Origin: DATEJJ01 sp039649115
GTDB taxonomy: Bacteria; Actinomycetota; Actinomycetes; Mycobacteriales; Micromonosporaceae
Direction: 5' to 3'
Length of the DNA: 35,503 bases
NCBI GenBank assembly: GCA_039649115.1
Contig: JBBWZQ010000010.1
Location: 1-35,503, forward strand
The notes below the pieces were generated by a model. It saw only the letters and a list, made by a program, of their open reading frames with translations, made no database searches and had not been told where the DNA came from. The position numbers and the translations under genes were made by a program. Shown here piece after piece: positions 28,373-35,187 of this stretch (position 1 is its first letter; each line of letters opens with the position of its first letter).

Positions 28373-28891
28373 ATGGCTGAGCGAGAGCGACCGGATCAGC
28401 GGACGCTGGTCATCCTGCGGCACGCCAAGGCCGACCGCCCTGGTGGCGTCGCCGACGGCGACCGGCCACTCACCGAGCGGGGCCACGCGGACACCGGCGC
28501 CGCGGGGGTCTGGCTCGCGGCGCGCGGGTACCGGCCCGACGTGGTCATCTGCTCGCCGGCCAAGCGCACCCGGCAGACGTGGCACGGCATCGCGGTGGCG
28601 CTGCCCGACGCGACGGCCGTCGTCCGGTACGAGCCGGCCGTGTACGAGTCCGGCACAGGCGCGATCCTGCGGCTGGTGAAGGCGATCGAACCGCAGTTCG
28701 GCACCGCGTTGCTGATCGGGCACAACCCGACCGTGTCCCTGCTGTCCGCGCTGCTCGACCCGCACGCCCCGCGCGACTCCGACGGCCTGCGCACCTGCGG
28801 CATGGCGGTACACCGCTGGGACGGTTCGTGGAGCGGCTGCGGTGCCGGCCGGGCGCCGCTGGTCGCCGGGCACACGGCGCGGGTGGAGTAG
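28373..28891 (+). CDS. sixA: SixA-type histidine phosphatase
   Basis: A 172-residue phosphatase of the RHG superfamily. LVILRHAKAD carries the catalytic His17. Further motifs are DRPLTERGHADTGAAG, ICSPAKRTRQTW and a second His in LLIGHNPTVS. In E. coli, SixA dephosphorylates phosphohistidine in a phosphotransfer protein; the actinobacterial target is not known. A GATAAT box at 28351-28356 lies 16 bases before the ATG, suggesting a very short leader. It ends one base before the stop of the convergent DUF6458 copy 2. Confidence 0.88.
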   Translation: MAERERPDQRTLVILRHAKADRPGGVADGDRPLTERGHADTGAAGVWLAARGYRPDVVICSPAKRTRQTWHGIAVALPDATAVVRYEPAVYESGTGAILRLVKAIEPQFGTALLIGHNPTVSLLSALLDPHAPRDSDGLRTCGMAVHRWDGSWSGCGAGRAPLVAGHTARVE

Positions 28892-28892
28892 G

Positions 28893-29183
28893 TCAGACGG
28901 TCGGCGGTTGGGGTGGGGTCGGCGGCGGCAGCCGCAACTCGTCGTTGGGACTGGTCGGAATCTTGCCGTGCTGGCCTTCGATCTGGCTCTGCTCGACCAG
29001 GGTCAGGCGCTGTCTTCGACGGCGGTTGTTCCAGAACCAGATCGTGAGCCAGAGCACGGCGATACCGGCGAGCATCAGAACCCATCCGACCACGTGAAGG
29101 TCGAGCCAGTGGATCTGCGCATGGACAGCGAAGGCGACGATCGCGCCGACCGCGATCAGGAATATGCCGCCACCTATACCCAT
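28893..29183 (-). CDS. DUF6458 family small membrane protein, copy 2
   Basis: A 96-residue protein of the same family as the product of 28031-28288. MGIGGGIFLIAVGAIVAFAV is helix 1 and HAQIHWLDLHVVGWVLMLAGIAVLWLTIWFWNNRRRR is helix 2. The tail is different, Gln/Pro-rich and ending PPTPPQPPTV. The frame is open to 29234, but ATG 29183 has AAAGGGAG upstream and gives the family start. Two copies around one gene suggest duplication with tail divergence. Confidence 0.85.
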   Translation of the reverse strand: MGIGGGIFLIAVGAIVAFAVHAQIHWLDLHVVGWVLMLAGIAVLWLTIWFWNNRRRRQRLTLVEQSQIEGQHGKIPTSPNDELRLPPPTPPQPPTV

Positions 29184-29303
29184 ATAAGCTCCCTTTGTCC
29201 AACTGAGCGTATGGCCACCATGCGGTGGCCGCACGCCGAGCGGACCGCGCCCGCGCCGGGTACGCTTCCGCGCCGCCGTCCGCCGGCTGCAAGACGGGGG
29301 ACG

Positions 29304-29345
29304 GGCGCGGGAGCCGCGCTCGCGGAGCGAGCGCCAGCAAGCTCA
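29304..29345. repeat. Stop-codon-embedded GC-rich repeat element, copy 2
   Basis: Read on the minus strand, it starts at the TGA of the acyl-CoA dehydrogenase: TGAGCTTGCTGGCGCTCGC, then a 9-base insertion, then a tail ending GGCTCCCGCGCC. It matches the element at 8270-8302 at 31 of its 33 bases. The insertion completes the perfect hairpin GCGCTCGC-TCC-GCGAGCGC, so this copy is a stronger terminator than copy 1. Confidence 0.55.
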
Positions 29346-31280
29346 GAAACCCTCCTCCGGGAGGTCCATCAGGTCGAGGTTGGTGGATTCGACGATCCGG
29401 CGGTCGGCGCCGATGCGCGGCAGCACCTCGTGCGCGAAGAACCGCGCCGCGGCGACCTTGCCCTCATAGAAGGCCCGGTCCGCGGCGGACACCTCGCCAT
29501 CGAGCGCGCGCAGCGCCACGTCCGCCTGCCTCTGCAGCAGCCAGGCCACCAGGAGGTCGCCGAGGTCGAGCAGCAGCCGCCGCGAATTCAAACCGATCTT
29601 GTACAGCTCGCGCGGCTCACCACCCTGCGCCGCGCCCAGCCATCCGGTGAACACCGCCAGGATCTGCTGCACCTCAGCCAGCGCCTTGCCCAGCGCCAGC
29701 CGCTCCTCCTTGAGGCGGCCGTCGAATGCTCCGGGCCGCCAACCCGCACCGCCGCCGGCGGCACCGGTTGCGTTCGCCGCCGGCGCCCGCGGCCCGGAGT
29801 ATTCGTCACCCGTCTCCGCCTCGATGAACTCCTGGATCTCGGCGGCCACCGTCAGCAGCGCCCTGCCCTGGTCCCGCACGATCTTGCGGAACACCAGGTC
29901 GAGGCTCTGGATCGCGGTCGTACCCTCGTACAGGGTGTCGATCTTCGAGTCGCGGACGTACTGCTCCAGCGGATAGTCCTGCAGGAACCCGGAGCCGCCG
30001 AAGGTCTGCAGCGACTCGTGGCTGAGCAGCTCGTACGCCCGCTCCGAGCCGCACCCCTTGACCAGCGGCAGCAGCAGGTCGTTGACGCGCCGGGCCAGCT
30101 TCGCCGCCTGTTCGTCACCGGCCGCCTCGGCCAGGATGACCCGGTCCTGCCACACCGCGGTGTACGCCACCAGGGCGCGCAGCCCTTCCGCGTACGACTT
30201 CTGCAGCATCAGCGAGCGGCGTACGTCGGGGTGGTGCGTGATGGTCACCCGGGGCGCGCTCTTGTCAGCCGCCGCCATGTCGGCACCCTGCACCCGGTTC
30301 TTCGCGTACTCCAGGGCGTTGAGGTACCCGGTCGACAGGGCGGCGATCGCCTTGGTGCCGACCATCATCCGGGCGTACTCGATGATCAGGAACATCTGCC
30401 GGATGCCGTCGTGCACGTCGCCCATCAGCCAGCCCTTGGCCGGTACGCCGTGCTCGCCGAAGGTGACCTCGCAGGTCGACGAGACCTTGAGCCCCATCTT
30501 GTGCTCGACGTTGGTGATGAAGACGCCGTTGCGGTCCGTCAGCTCGCCGGTCGCCACGTCGAAGTGGTACTTCGGCACCACGAACAGCGACAGGCCCTTG
30601 GTGCCCGGGCCGCCGGCACCGGGCGTGTCCACCGGCCGCGCGAGTACATAGTGGACGATGTTGTCGGTCAGGTCGTGCTCGCCGCTGGTGATGAAGCGCT
30701 TGACACCCTCGATGTGCCAGGAGCCGTCGGGCTGTGGTACCGCCCGGGTGCGCCCCGCTCCCACGTCGGAGCCGGCGTCCGGCTCGGTGAGCACCATCGT
30801 GGCGCCCCACCGCTTCTCCGCGAAGAGCGTCGCCCAGCGCCTCTGCTCCGGCGTGCCCTCGACCCAGAGGGTGTGCGCGAAGGACGGACCGGAGGCGTAC
30901 ATCCACACCGCCGGGTTGCTGCCCAGGATCAGCTCGGCGAGAGACCACCAGAGCGTGCGCGGCGCGGGCGTGCCGCCGAGGTCCGCCGGCAGGTCGAGGC
31001 GGTAGAAGCCGCTGTCCATGAAGGTGTGGTACGAACGCCGGAAGGCCTCGGGTATCGCCACGCTGTGCGTCGCCGGGTCGAACACCGGCGGGTGCCGGTC
31101 ACCCTCCGCGTAGCTGGTCGCGAGATCCTCGCGTGCCATCCGGTCCACCTCGGCCATGATGCTGCGGGCGGTGTCGACGTCCAGCTCCGCGAACGGCCCG
31201 GTGCCGAGGGTCCGGTCCACCCCGAAGACCTCGAACAGGTTGAACTCGAGGTCACGCAGGTTGCTCCTGTAGTGGGTCAT
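29343..31280 (-). CDS. Acyl-CoA dehydrogenase with C-terminal extension (FadE5-like)
   Basis: A 645-residue flavoenzyme catalysing the first, alpha-beta desaturation of acyl-CoA oxidation. It begins MTHYRSNLRDLEFNLFEVF, as in the long DmdC/FadE5-type enzymes. FAD-contact TEPDAGSDVGAGRT lies near 165, and the catalytic-base segment DTLYEGTTAIQSLDLVFRKIV lies near 448-468. An extra helical domain follows (about 480-645), with a Gly/Ala-rich loop near 510. Long-chain acyl-CoA is the likely substrate in FadE5-like enzymes; not proven here. It is a single transcription unit with twin palindromes 49-87 bp upstream of its ATG. Confidence 0.93.
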   Translation of the reverse strand: MTHYRSNLRDLEFNLFEVFGVDRTLGTGPFAELDVDTARSIMAEVDRMAREDLATSYAEGDRHPPVFDPATHSVAIPEAFRRSYHTFMDSGFYRLDLPADLGGTPAPRTLWWSLAELILGSNPAVWMYASGPSFAHTLWVEGTPEQRRWATLFAEKRWGATMVLTEPDAGSDVGAGRTRAVPQPDGSWHIEGVKRFITSGEHDLTDNIVHYVLARPVDTPGAGGPGTKGLSLFVVPKYHFDVATGELTDRNGVFITNVEHKMGLKVSSTCEVTFGEHGVPAKGWLMGDVHDGIRQMFLIIEYARMMVGTKAIAALSTGYLNALEYAKNRVQGADMAAADKSAPRVTITHHPDVRRSLMLQKSYAEGLRALVAYTAVWQDRVILAEAAGDEQAAKLARRVNDLLLPLVKGCGSERAYELLSHESLQTFGGSGFLQDYPLEQYVRDSKIDTLYEGTTAIQSLDLVFRKIVRDQGRALLTVAAEIQEFIEAETGDEYSGPRAPAANATGAAGGGAGWRPGAFDGRLKEERLALGKALAEVQQILAVFTGWLGAAQGGEPRELYKIGLNSRRLLLDLGDLLVAWLLQRQADVALRALDGEVSAADRAFYEGKVAAARFFAHEVLPRIGADRRIVESTNLDLMDLPEEGF

Positions 31281-31328
31281 GCGGCGCTTCCCCCCGCTGT
31301 ACGGCGCCGTAGCCGGCGACCGACCTAA

Positions 31329-31367
31329 GTTACTGACCAGTAACCCTAAAGATACTACTGCTCAGTA
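31329..31367 (-). promoter_or_regulatory. Twin palindromic operators of the acyl-CoA dehydrogenase gene
   Basis: GTTACTG-AC-CAGTAAC (31329-31344, 7-bp arms) and TACTG-CT-CAGTA (31356-31367, 5-bp arms) share the same half-site and have centres 25 bp apart, 49-87 bp before the ATG. Paired palindromes with this half-site layout suit a dimeric repressor of the TetR or GntR type. Such regulators control many acyl-CoA dehydrogenase genes and respond to acyl-CoA. The regulator gene is not in the window. Confidence 0.6.
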
Positions 31368-31528
31368 ACGGGTTAAAGCACCTCGACGCGTGACCGGGAA
31401 CACAGCAGCTCGAAGACGCGCCGAATGCAGCCATTTGACCGTTTGGCAAGTCGCCACGCCGACAGTCACGTCACCGTCCCCATGAGGACGTCGTTGGCCT
31501 GGTAACCACTGGAGCCGGGAGGACCACC

Positions 31529-31684
31529 ATGATCGCTGATCTGATCGCCGCCGTCTTCGCTCCCCGATACCCCAAGGGATACGTCGGCCGCCACCGGCCA
31601 TCCGGGCCGCCTAAGCTTGCGTTCCCAGTTCCCAGCTGGGCACGGAGCTGGCCACCGCCGGCGTCGCCCCCGCGTACTCCATGA
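31529..31684 (+). CDS. Possible 51-residue small protein, unknown
   Basis: ATG 31529 has a GGGAGGA ribosome site five to six bases upstream and opens a frame to TGA 31684. The protein begins MIADLIAAVFAPRYPKGYVG, a short hydrophobic start then basic residues, and ends in Pro/Ser-rich sequence. The last part overlaps antisense the end of the PP2C gene, where the frame may simply be its shadow. The N-terminal 25 codons are the coding-like part. No family is recognised. Confidence 0.35.
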   Translation: MIADLIAAVFAPRYPKGYVGRHRPSGPPKLAFPVPSWARSWPPPASPPRTP

Positions 31685-32729
31685 GGACGAGCGCGATGTC
31701 GTCATCCAGCCGGCCCTGCACCCACTCGACCAGCGCACTCTCCAGGGAGGCCAGACCGTCGCCGACCGTACCGTGCCCGAGCAGGCGCCAGGCCCGCTCC
31801 GCCGTCGGGAAGAACTGGCCGTCCCGGCGCGCCTCGGCCAGCCCGTCCGTGTACAGCAGCAGCCGGTCACCCGGCTCCAGCCGCTCCACCCGCGGCCGTA
31901 CCACCGGCATGAACCCGAGCGGCGGCGCGCTGGCCGGCGGCTCCAGCGGGATGACCTCACCCCGGCGCAGCAGCAGCGGTGCCGGGTGACCGCAGTTCAC
32001 GATCGTCAGGGTGCCGCCCCGCTCCTCGACCAGCGCCGCCGTCACGAAGTCCTCGTCGCCCACCGAGCGGGCCACCGCCCGGTCCAGGTCGGCGACGATC
32101 GCGCGCAGGTCCGACCGCTCGTACGCGACGTGCCGGTACGAGCCGAGCACGATGCTCGCCATCCGTACCGCGTCCAGGCCCTTGCCCCGCACGTCGCCAA
32201 TGATCATGCGCACCCCGTACGGCGTGTCCAGCGCCTCGTACAGGTCGCCCCCGATGTCCGCCGCCGCGCTCGCCGAGATGTACCTGCCCGCCACCGCGAG
32301 CGGGCCGACCTGCGGGCCCAGCGGCCGCAGTACCGCGCCCTGTGCCACGCTCGCCAACCGGGAGAGTTCCGCGAGCCGCGCCGCCTGCCGGGCGCGGACG
32401 TTGCCGGCCACCGCGGCGATCGCCGTGGCCACCACGATGCCCGCGACATTCACCGCGCTGTAGGCGGTCATGCCGCCCGGGAAGAAGCCGAAGACCACGC
32501 CGATCGCGGTGGCCACCGCGCCCACGGTGACGATCTCGCGCCACGGCGCCAGCGCCGCGGTCAGGAACGGTGCCGCCGCGAGCAGGCCGATGTAGTGCGG
32601 GGTCGGCCCGTCCGCCAGCTCGACGGCCGATACGACCGCGAGCAGCGCAACGGCCGCGCCGAGCCCGGCACGGGATTCGTTACTCATCGGGCGACCGCCC
32701 GGCAGCCTCAGTTTCATGGGTACGGGCAC
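31611..32729 (-). CDS. Membrane-linked SpoIIE/PP2C serine phosphatase
   Basis: A 372-residue protein. Residues about 20-112 hold four hydrophobic segments with the short loop ELADGPTPHYIG, so the N-terminus is a membrane sensor module. A linker helix (RQAARLAELSRLASVAQGAVLRPL) precedes a PPM/SpoIIE phosphatase domain with metal-binding ADIGGDLYEALD, MIIGDVRGKGLDAV, LLLYTDGLAEAR and DDDIALVLM. In actinomycetes such RsbU-like phosphatases reset anti-anti-sigma factors. GTG 32729 is used; ATG 32717 and ATG 32687 are possible and none has a Shine-Dalgarno. No sigma or anti-sigma gene is nearby. Confidence 0.9.
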   Translation of the reverse strand: MPVPMKLRLPGGRPMSNESRAGLGAAVALLAVVSAVELADGPTPHYIGLLAAAPFLTAALAPWREIVTVGAVATAIGVVFGFFPGGMTAYSAVNVAGIVVATAIAAVAGNVRARQAARLAELSRLASVAQGAVLRPLGPQVGPLAVAGRYISASAAADIGGDLYEALDTPYGVRMIIGDVRGKGLDAVRMASIVLGSYRHVAYERSDLRAIVADLDRAVARSVGDEDFVTAALVEERGGTLTIVNCGHPAPLLLRRGEVIPLEPPASAPPLGFMPVVRPRVERLEPGDRLLLYTDGLAEARRDGQFFPTAERAWRLLGHGTVGDGLASLESALVEWVQGRLDDDIALVLMEYAGATPAVASSVPSWELGTQA

Positions 32730-32860
32730 AGCATGCCGGATAACCCCGCCGTACTAAACGGGCCAGGCCCATCTCCGCGCGAACGGCCATCTACGTGCGC
32801 CCAGCAGTCTGGTTTAACTCAGCACACAGTCATTCCGCGGTTCGGACTGCAACCTCGGTC

Positions 32861-33556
32861 TTACGACAGCACTTCGTACTTAACGGACACTACGCCGTTA
32901 CTCACGCTCGCGATCACACCGAAGGCGACCGGGGTCAGATCGAGACACCGCCCGTTGACGAACGGGCCGCGATCGTTGATGCGTACCACCACGGACTTGC
33001 CGTTGCTCGTGTTCGTGACCCGTATCCGGGTGTTGAACGGCAGCGTCTTGTGCGCCGCCGTGTACCCGTTCGGGTCGAAGTGCTCCCCGTTGGCCGTCGT
33101 CTGCCCCGTGCCGTAATACGACGCCTGGCAACTGCCGGTGCTCGTGACGCTGCCGCCGCCGGCCGGCGGGCTCGCCTTCTTCGTGGGGGACTTCGCCGGG
33201 CTCCTGCTCGGGCTCGCCACGGGTACGGCTCGCAGTTGGCCGCGGGATGCGCGCCGCTCGCTCGTGCGGCTCGGCACCGGTGCCGGTACCGGGCTGGGCG
33301 ACTCGGCGACCTGGACGCTGGCGTTCCGGGCCGGCCCCAGGTTCATCGCGGCGATCGCACCGACGACCAGCAGGGCGGCGATCGCAAGTCCGGAGAGCAC
33401 CGGTATCAATGTGCTCGACGTACGCTCCAGCGCGTGCTTGCCGGACAAAGTCCAACCCTTCGTCGACAACGGGGCCGTGGCTGACGGTATCGAGCGGGCG
33501 ATGGAGCCCGTCAAGTTTGCTGTCCAATGTGTCCGGTAAGGGGATGTTTGTTTCAT
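32861..33556 (-). CDS. RlpA-like double-psi beta-barrel protein, membrane-anchored
   Basis: A 231-residue protein. A short cytoplasmic start precedes an anchor at about 50-70 (LIPVLSGLAIAALLVVGAIAAM). A Ser/Pro/Lys-rich stalk follows (SPAKSPTKKASPPAGGG), and then an RlpA-like barrel from about 143: ASYYGTGQTTANGEHFDPN, LPFNTRIRVTNTSNGKSVVVRINDRGPFVNGRCLDLTPVAFG. The INDRGPF segment holds the conserved Asp. RlpA proteins act on or bind peptidoglycan. No SPOR domain is present. The N-terminal start is weakly supported (ATG 33556). I looked for a c-di-AMP riboswitch upstream, as found before some such genes, and did not see one. Confidence 0.85.
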   Translation of the reverse strand: MKQTSPYRTHWTANLTGSIARSIPSATAPLSTKGWTLSGKHALERTSSTLIPVLSGLAIAALLVVGAIAAMNLGPARNASVQVAESPSPVPAPVPSRTSERRASRGQLRAVPVASPSRSPAKSPTKKASPPAGGGSVTSTGSCQASYYGTGQTTANGEHFDPNGYTAAHKTLPFNTRIRVTNTSNGKSVVVRINDRGPFVNGRCLDLTPVAFGVIASVSNGVVSVKYEVLS

Positions 33557-33687
33557 CCGAACGGCTGATGCGCGCTGCGTGCATTGGATACGGAGAGTTG
33601 CTATCCGGAGTCGAAGCGTGCATCGGTCGACGGGTAGTCGAGATCGGACCGGTGTGGATCAGTCGAGGGCTCGTCCGTCGTCGACCC

Positions 33688-33887
33688 ACGCAGGCAATGG
33701 ACCGCGCCCACGCCACACACCGGGCAATGGCAGCAACCAGCCAACACCGGCACTTCCGGCTACCCGACCTGATCATTGCCGCTATGGCCGAACTGCACGG
33801 CGCCACCGCGCTGCACTACGACGACGGCGACTACGACCGCATCGCGGCCAACCAACCGAGTGGGTCTCCACCAAGGGATCCCTCTGA
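33688..33887 (+). pseudogene. 3' fragment of a vapC toxin gene, frameshifted
   Basis: From 33688 the plus strand encodes TQAMDRAHATHRAMAATSQH and continues RHFRLPDLIIAAMAELHGATALHYDDGDYDRIA, the C-terminal half of a PIN-domain VapC. Thirty of 33 residues (QAMDRA to IIAAMA) match residues 73-105 of the intact VapC at the right edge. Near 33855 the frame shifts; the expected ending EWVSTKGSL and TGA (33885-33887) continues in another frame. The first half, including the catalytic Asp and Glu, is missing. It is a dead remnant of a duplicated vapBC cassette, and its stop is 6 bp from an att-like repeat. Confidence 0.85.
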
Positions 33888-33893
33888 ACTTGG

Positions 33894-33932
33894 CGCGGGT
33901 GAAGGGGAATCGACCCCGCCAATGGCCCAAGC
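33894..33932 (-). repeat. tRNA-Gly 3'-half-like att remnant, copy A
   Basis: On the minus strand it reads GGCGGGGTCGATTCCCCTT followed by CACCCGC, the T-arm and 3' acceptor strand of tRNA-Gly (acceptor start GCGGGTG), with one T of TTCGA lost. It is the most diverged of three such copies and begins 6 bp after the vapC-fragment stop. Confidence 0.55.
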
Positions 33933-33995
33933 CATGGTCCGTAACCGAGAAAAGTCGATGGCTCTGGTTGGGACATTCATCTTGACCAGGGCTGG

Positions 33996-34047
33996 AACGA
34001 GAGAGCGGGTGCAGGGAATCGAACCCCACTGTCAGCTTGGGACTCGC
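33996..34047 (-). repeat. tRNA-Gly(CCC) 3'-half att site, copy B
   Basis: The minus strand reads TCCCAAGCTGACAGTGGGG, TTCGATTCCCTGCACCCGC: anticodon loop from the CCC anticodon, 3' anticodon stem, T-arm and acceptor strand, followed by TCTC. No 5' half is present. It matches copy C over about 50 bases, including flanks (AACGAGAG and CTTGGGA-TCGC). Confidence 0.75.
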
Positions 34048-34104
34048 GTGGACGCTCGTTTCGACCGAGGTCAACGGATCGCGATCCTGGTCGTCGTGGT
34101 CTGG

Positions 34105-34149
34105 GTTCCCCGCTGTTCCCCGTGATTCCCCGCGGCTACGGGCACGTAG
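34105..34149. repeat. Three tandem 10-bp repeats and a short palindrome
   Basis: GTTCCCCGCT, GTTCCCCGTG and ATTCCCCGCG (34105-34134) are consecutive 10-bp units with TTCCCCG constant. CTACG-GGCA-CGTAG (34136-34149) follows directly. One-helical-turn spacing places every copy on the same DNA face, as arm-type integrase sites or iterons do. It lies 58 bp from att copy B. Confidence 0.65.
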
Positions 34150-34172
34150 CGGGCACGCCTGACCAGTCTTCG

Positions 34173-34367
34173 TCAGGCCGCGTGCGGACGTTCCCAGGGA
34201 TACGGCATCGCTTTGAGCCGCTCGACATGCGCAAGGTGGCGGCGTTGGCGTTGGACGTCCCCGGCCTCGCCGGCCTCGTCCGCCCAGTGCTGGACCTCAG
34301 CGATCCACGCCTCATGATCGGTGCGTAGCAGCTCCTGGAGCGCCTGAACCTGCGGATCAACAGTCAC
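34173..34367 (-). CDS. Small 64-residue protein, second of a tiny pair
   Basis: GTG 34367 opens a 64-residue protein beginning TVDPQVQALQELLRTDHEAW after the first residue, continuing IAEVQHWADEAGEAGDVQRQRRHLAHVERLKAMPYPWERPHAA. It is predicted to be helical and acidic with a Trp-rich middle. GGGAGG sits about 8 bases upstream, inside the end of the preceding small gene; the stop-to-start gap is 4 bases, so they are coupled. The frame extends further upstream to 34424 without a better start. No family is recognised. It lies between att copies B and C and is probably cargo or a remnant of an integrative element. Confidence 0.55.
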   Translation of the reverse strand: MTVDPQVQALQELLRTDHEAWIAEVQHWADEAGEAGDVQRQRRHLAHVERLKAMPYPWERPHAA

Positions 34368-34371
34368 TGCC

Positions 34372-34539
34372 TCAACCTCCCAGCCGCTCATCAAGCCTAC
34401 CGAGTTCGTACCGGCTGTCCTCAACCTGGCGTCGGTAGAACTCCTGATGCTCCTCGTACTGCGCGATGAGATGCCGCGCCCGCTCGATCTGGGCGGTCAA
34501 CCTCATCCGCTCAAACTCGTCTTGCTCCTCAGGCATCAT
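34372..34539 (-). CDS. Small 55-residue coiled-coil protein, first of a tiny pair
   Basis: ATG 34539 (or ATG 34536) opens a 55-residue protein rich in Glu, Arg and Gln: MMPEEQDEFERMRLTAQIER, then ARHLIAQYEEHQEFYRRQVEDSRYELGRLDERLGG. It looks like one continuous helix able to form a coiled coil. GGTGAG precedes the ATG. Too short to appear in a usual minimum-length gene search. It is followed after 4 bases by the 64-residue gene, as a two-gene unit. Function unknown; such small charged helices could be DNA-binding accessory or antitoxin-like proteins, which is speculation. Confidence 0.5.
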   Translation of the reverse strand: MMPEEQDEFERMRLTAQIERARHLIAQYEEHQEFYRRQVEDSRYELGRLDERLGG

Positions 34540-34679
34540 CGTCGCTCACCGTAGACCGTCAAGACAGCATTGACTCACCCGTGCGCGTGGGGTCCTGCTT
34601 GCAGGCGCACCTTGACGAACGAAGATCAGAAACGATGAGACCCAGGTCGAAGAACATCCTGTGACCCGGGCCCTTGTGC

Positions 34680-34730
34680 AACGAGAGCGGGTGAAGGGAA
34701 TCGAACCCTCAATGTCAGCTTGGGAATCGC
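34680..34730 (-). repeat. tRNA-Gly(CCC) 3'-half att site, copy C
   Basis: The minus strand reads TTCCCAAGCTGACATT, GAGGG-TTCGATT-CCCTT (a fully paired T-arm), CACCCGC, TC. It therefore runs from the CCC anticodon loop to the acceptor end of tRNA-Gly(CCC). The sequence 5' of the loop is unrelated, so this is not a working tRNA but the part that tyrosine integrases duplicate on insertion. Confidence 0.78.
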
Positions 34731-34890
34731 ACCGGATCCGATCCTGATACGGCGTTTCGCCAGGTCGACACGGCCTGACAAAGGCCTGGAGCGGCCTGGT
34801 CTTGCCCGGCTTAGATGGCCTGACCGCCAGGCAGCCGGACGAGGGATCCCGTGCCCATCAGTTGGTGTTGGTGCTCACCATCTCAGGATC

Positions 34891-34918
34891 TTGGTGTGCA
34901 GTTGTCGAGAAGTATGGT
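34891..34918 (+). promoter_or_regulatory. Candidate vapBC promoter
   Basis: TTGGTG (34891-34896) and TATGGT (34913-34918) are spaced by 16 bases and lie just ahead of the vapB ribosome site (AGGAG, 34926-34930). VapB or VapBC would be expected to bind here for autoregulation; no clear palindrome is visible. Confidence 0.45.
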
Positions 34919-34932
34919 GTATCGTAGGAGCC

Positions 34933-35187
34933 ATGACACGCATCACGGTCGACGTGAACGACGAGTGGCTAGATGCCGCTCGCGAGGAGCTGGGCACCGA
35001 TACCAAGGTCGCCACCATCAACGCAGCCCTCCACGCTTTCGCACTACGACGGAAGGCCACGGACATCGTGGCGGCGTTCGACAGTGTGCAAATGGACTTC
35101 GACGAGTCCGATCAAGCCTGGGGCTTCGGCGGGGGGCGCGACCTGACCCGGCTCGCCGAGGACGCACGCGACTCCGAAGCGGCGTGA
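34933..35187 (+). CDS. vapB: VapB-type antitoxin
   Basis: An 84-residue protein. The N-terminus TRITVDVNDEWLDAAREELGTDTKVATINAALHAFALRRK has the ribbon-helix-helix pattern of VapB and DUF2191-type antitoxins: a beta strand, then two helices with a T-ATINAALHAFA core. The rest is an acidic tail (DSVQMDFDESDQAWGFGG and on), the part that usually blocks the toxin. AGGAG precedes ATG 34933, although an open frame extends back to 34720. The stop overlaps the vapC start as TGATG, giving the antitoxin first, as is normal for these pairs. It lies about 200 bp right of att copy C. Confidence 0.88.
   Translation: MTRITVDVNDEWLDAAREELGTDTKVATINAALHAFALRRKATDIVAAFDSVQMDFDESDQAWGFGGGRDLTRLAEDARDSEAA

Noticed and set aside
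33557..33690. A c-di-AMP (ydaO-type) riboswitch before the RlpA-like gene
   Set aside because: Such elements precede some cell-wall genes in actinomycetes, but I could not find the conserved core on the minus strand here.
33894..34730. Complete tRNA-Gly genes
   Set aside because: Only the part from the anticodon loop or T-arm to the 3' end is present; the 5' half (D-arm and 5' acceptor strand) cannot be found next to any copy.
34720..34932. An N-terminal extension of vapB back to 34720
   Set aside because: The extension is Arg/Pro-rich, crosses att copy C, and the family start with AGGAG at 34933 fits the ribbon-helix-helix fold.
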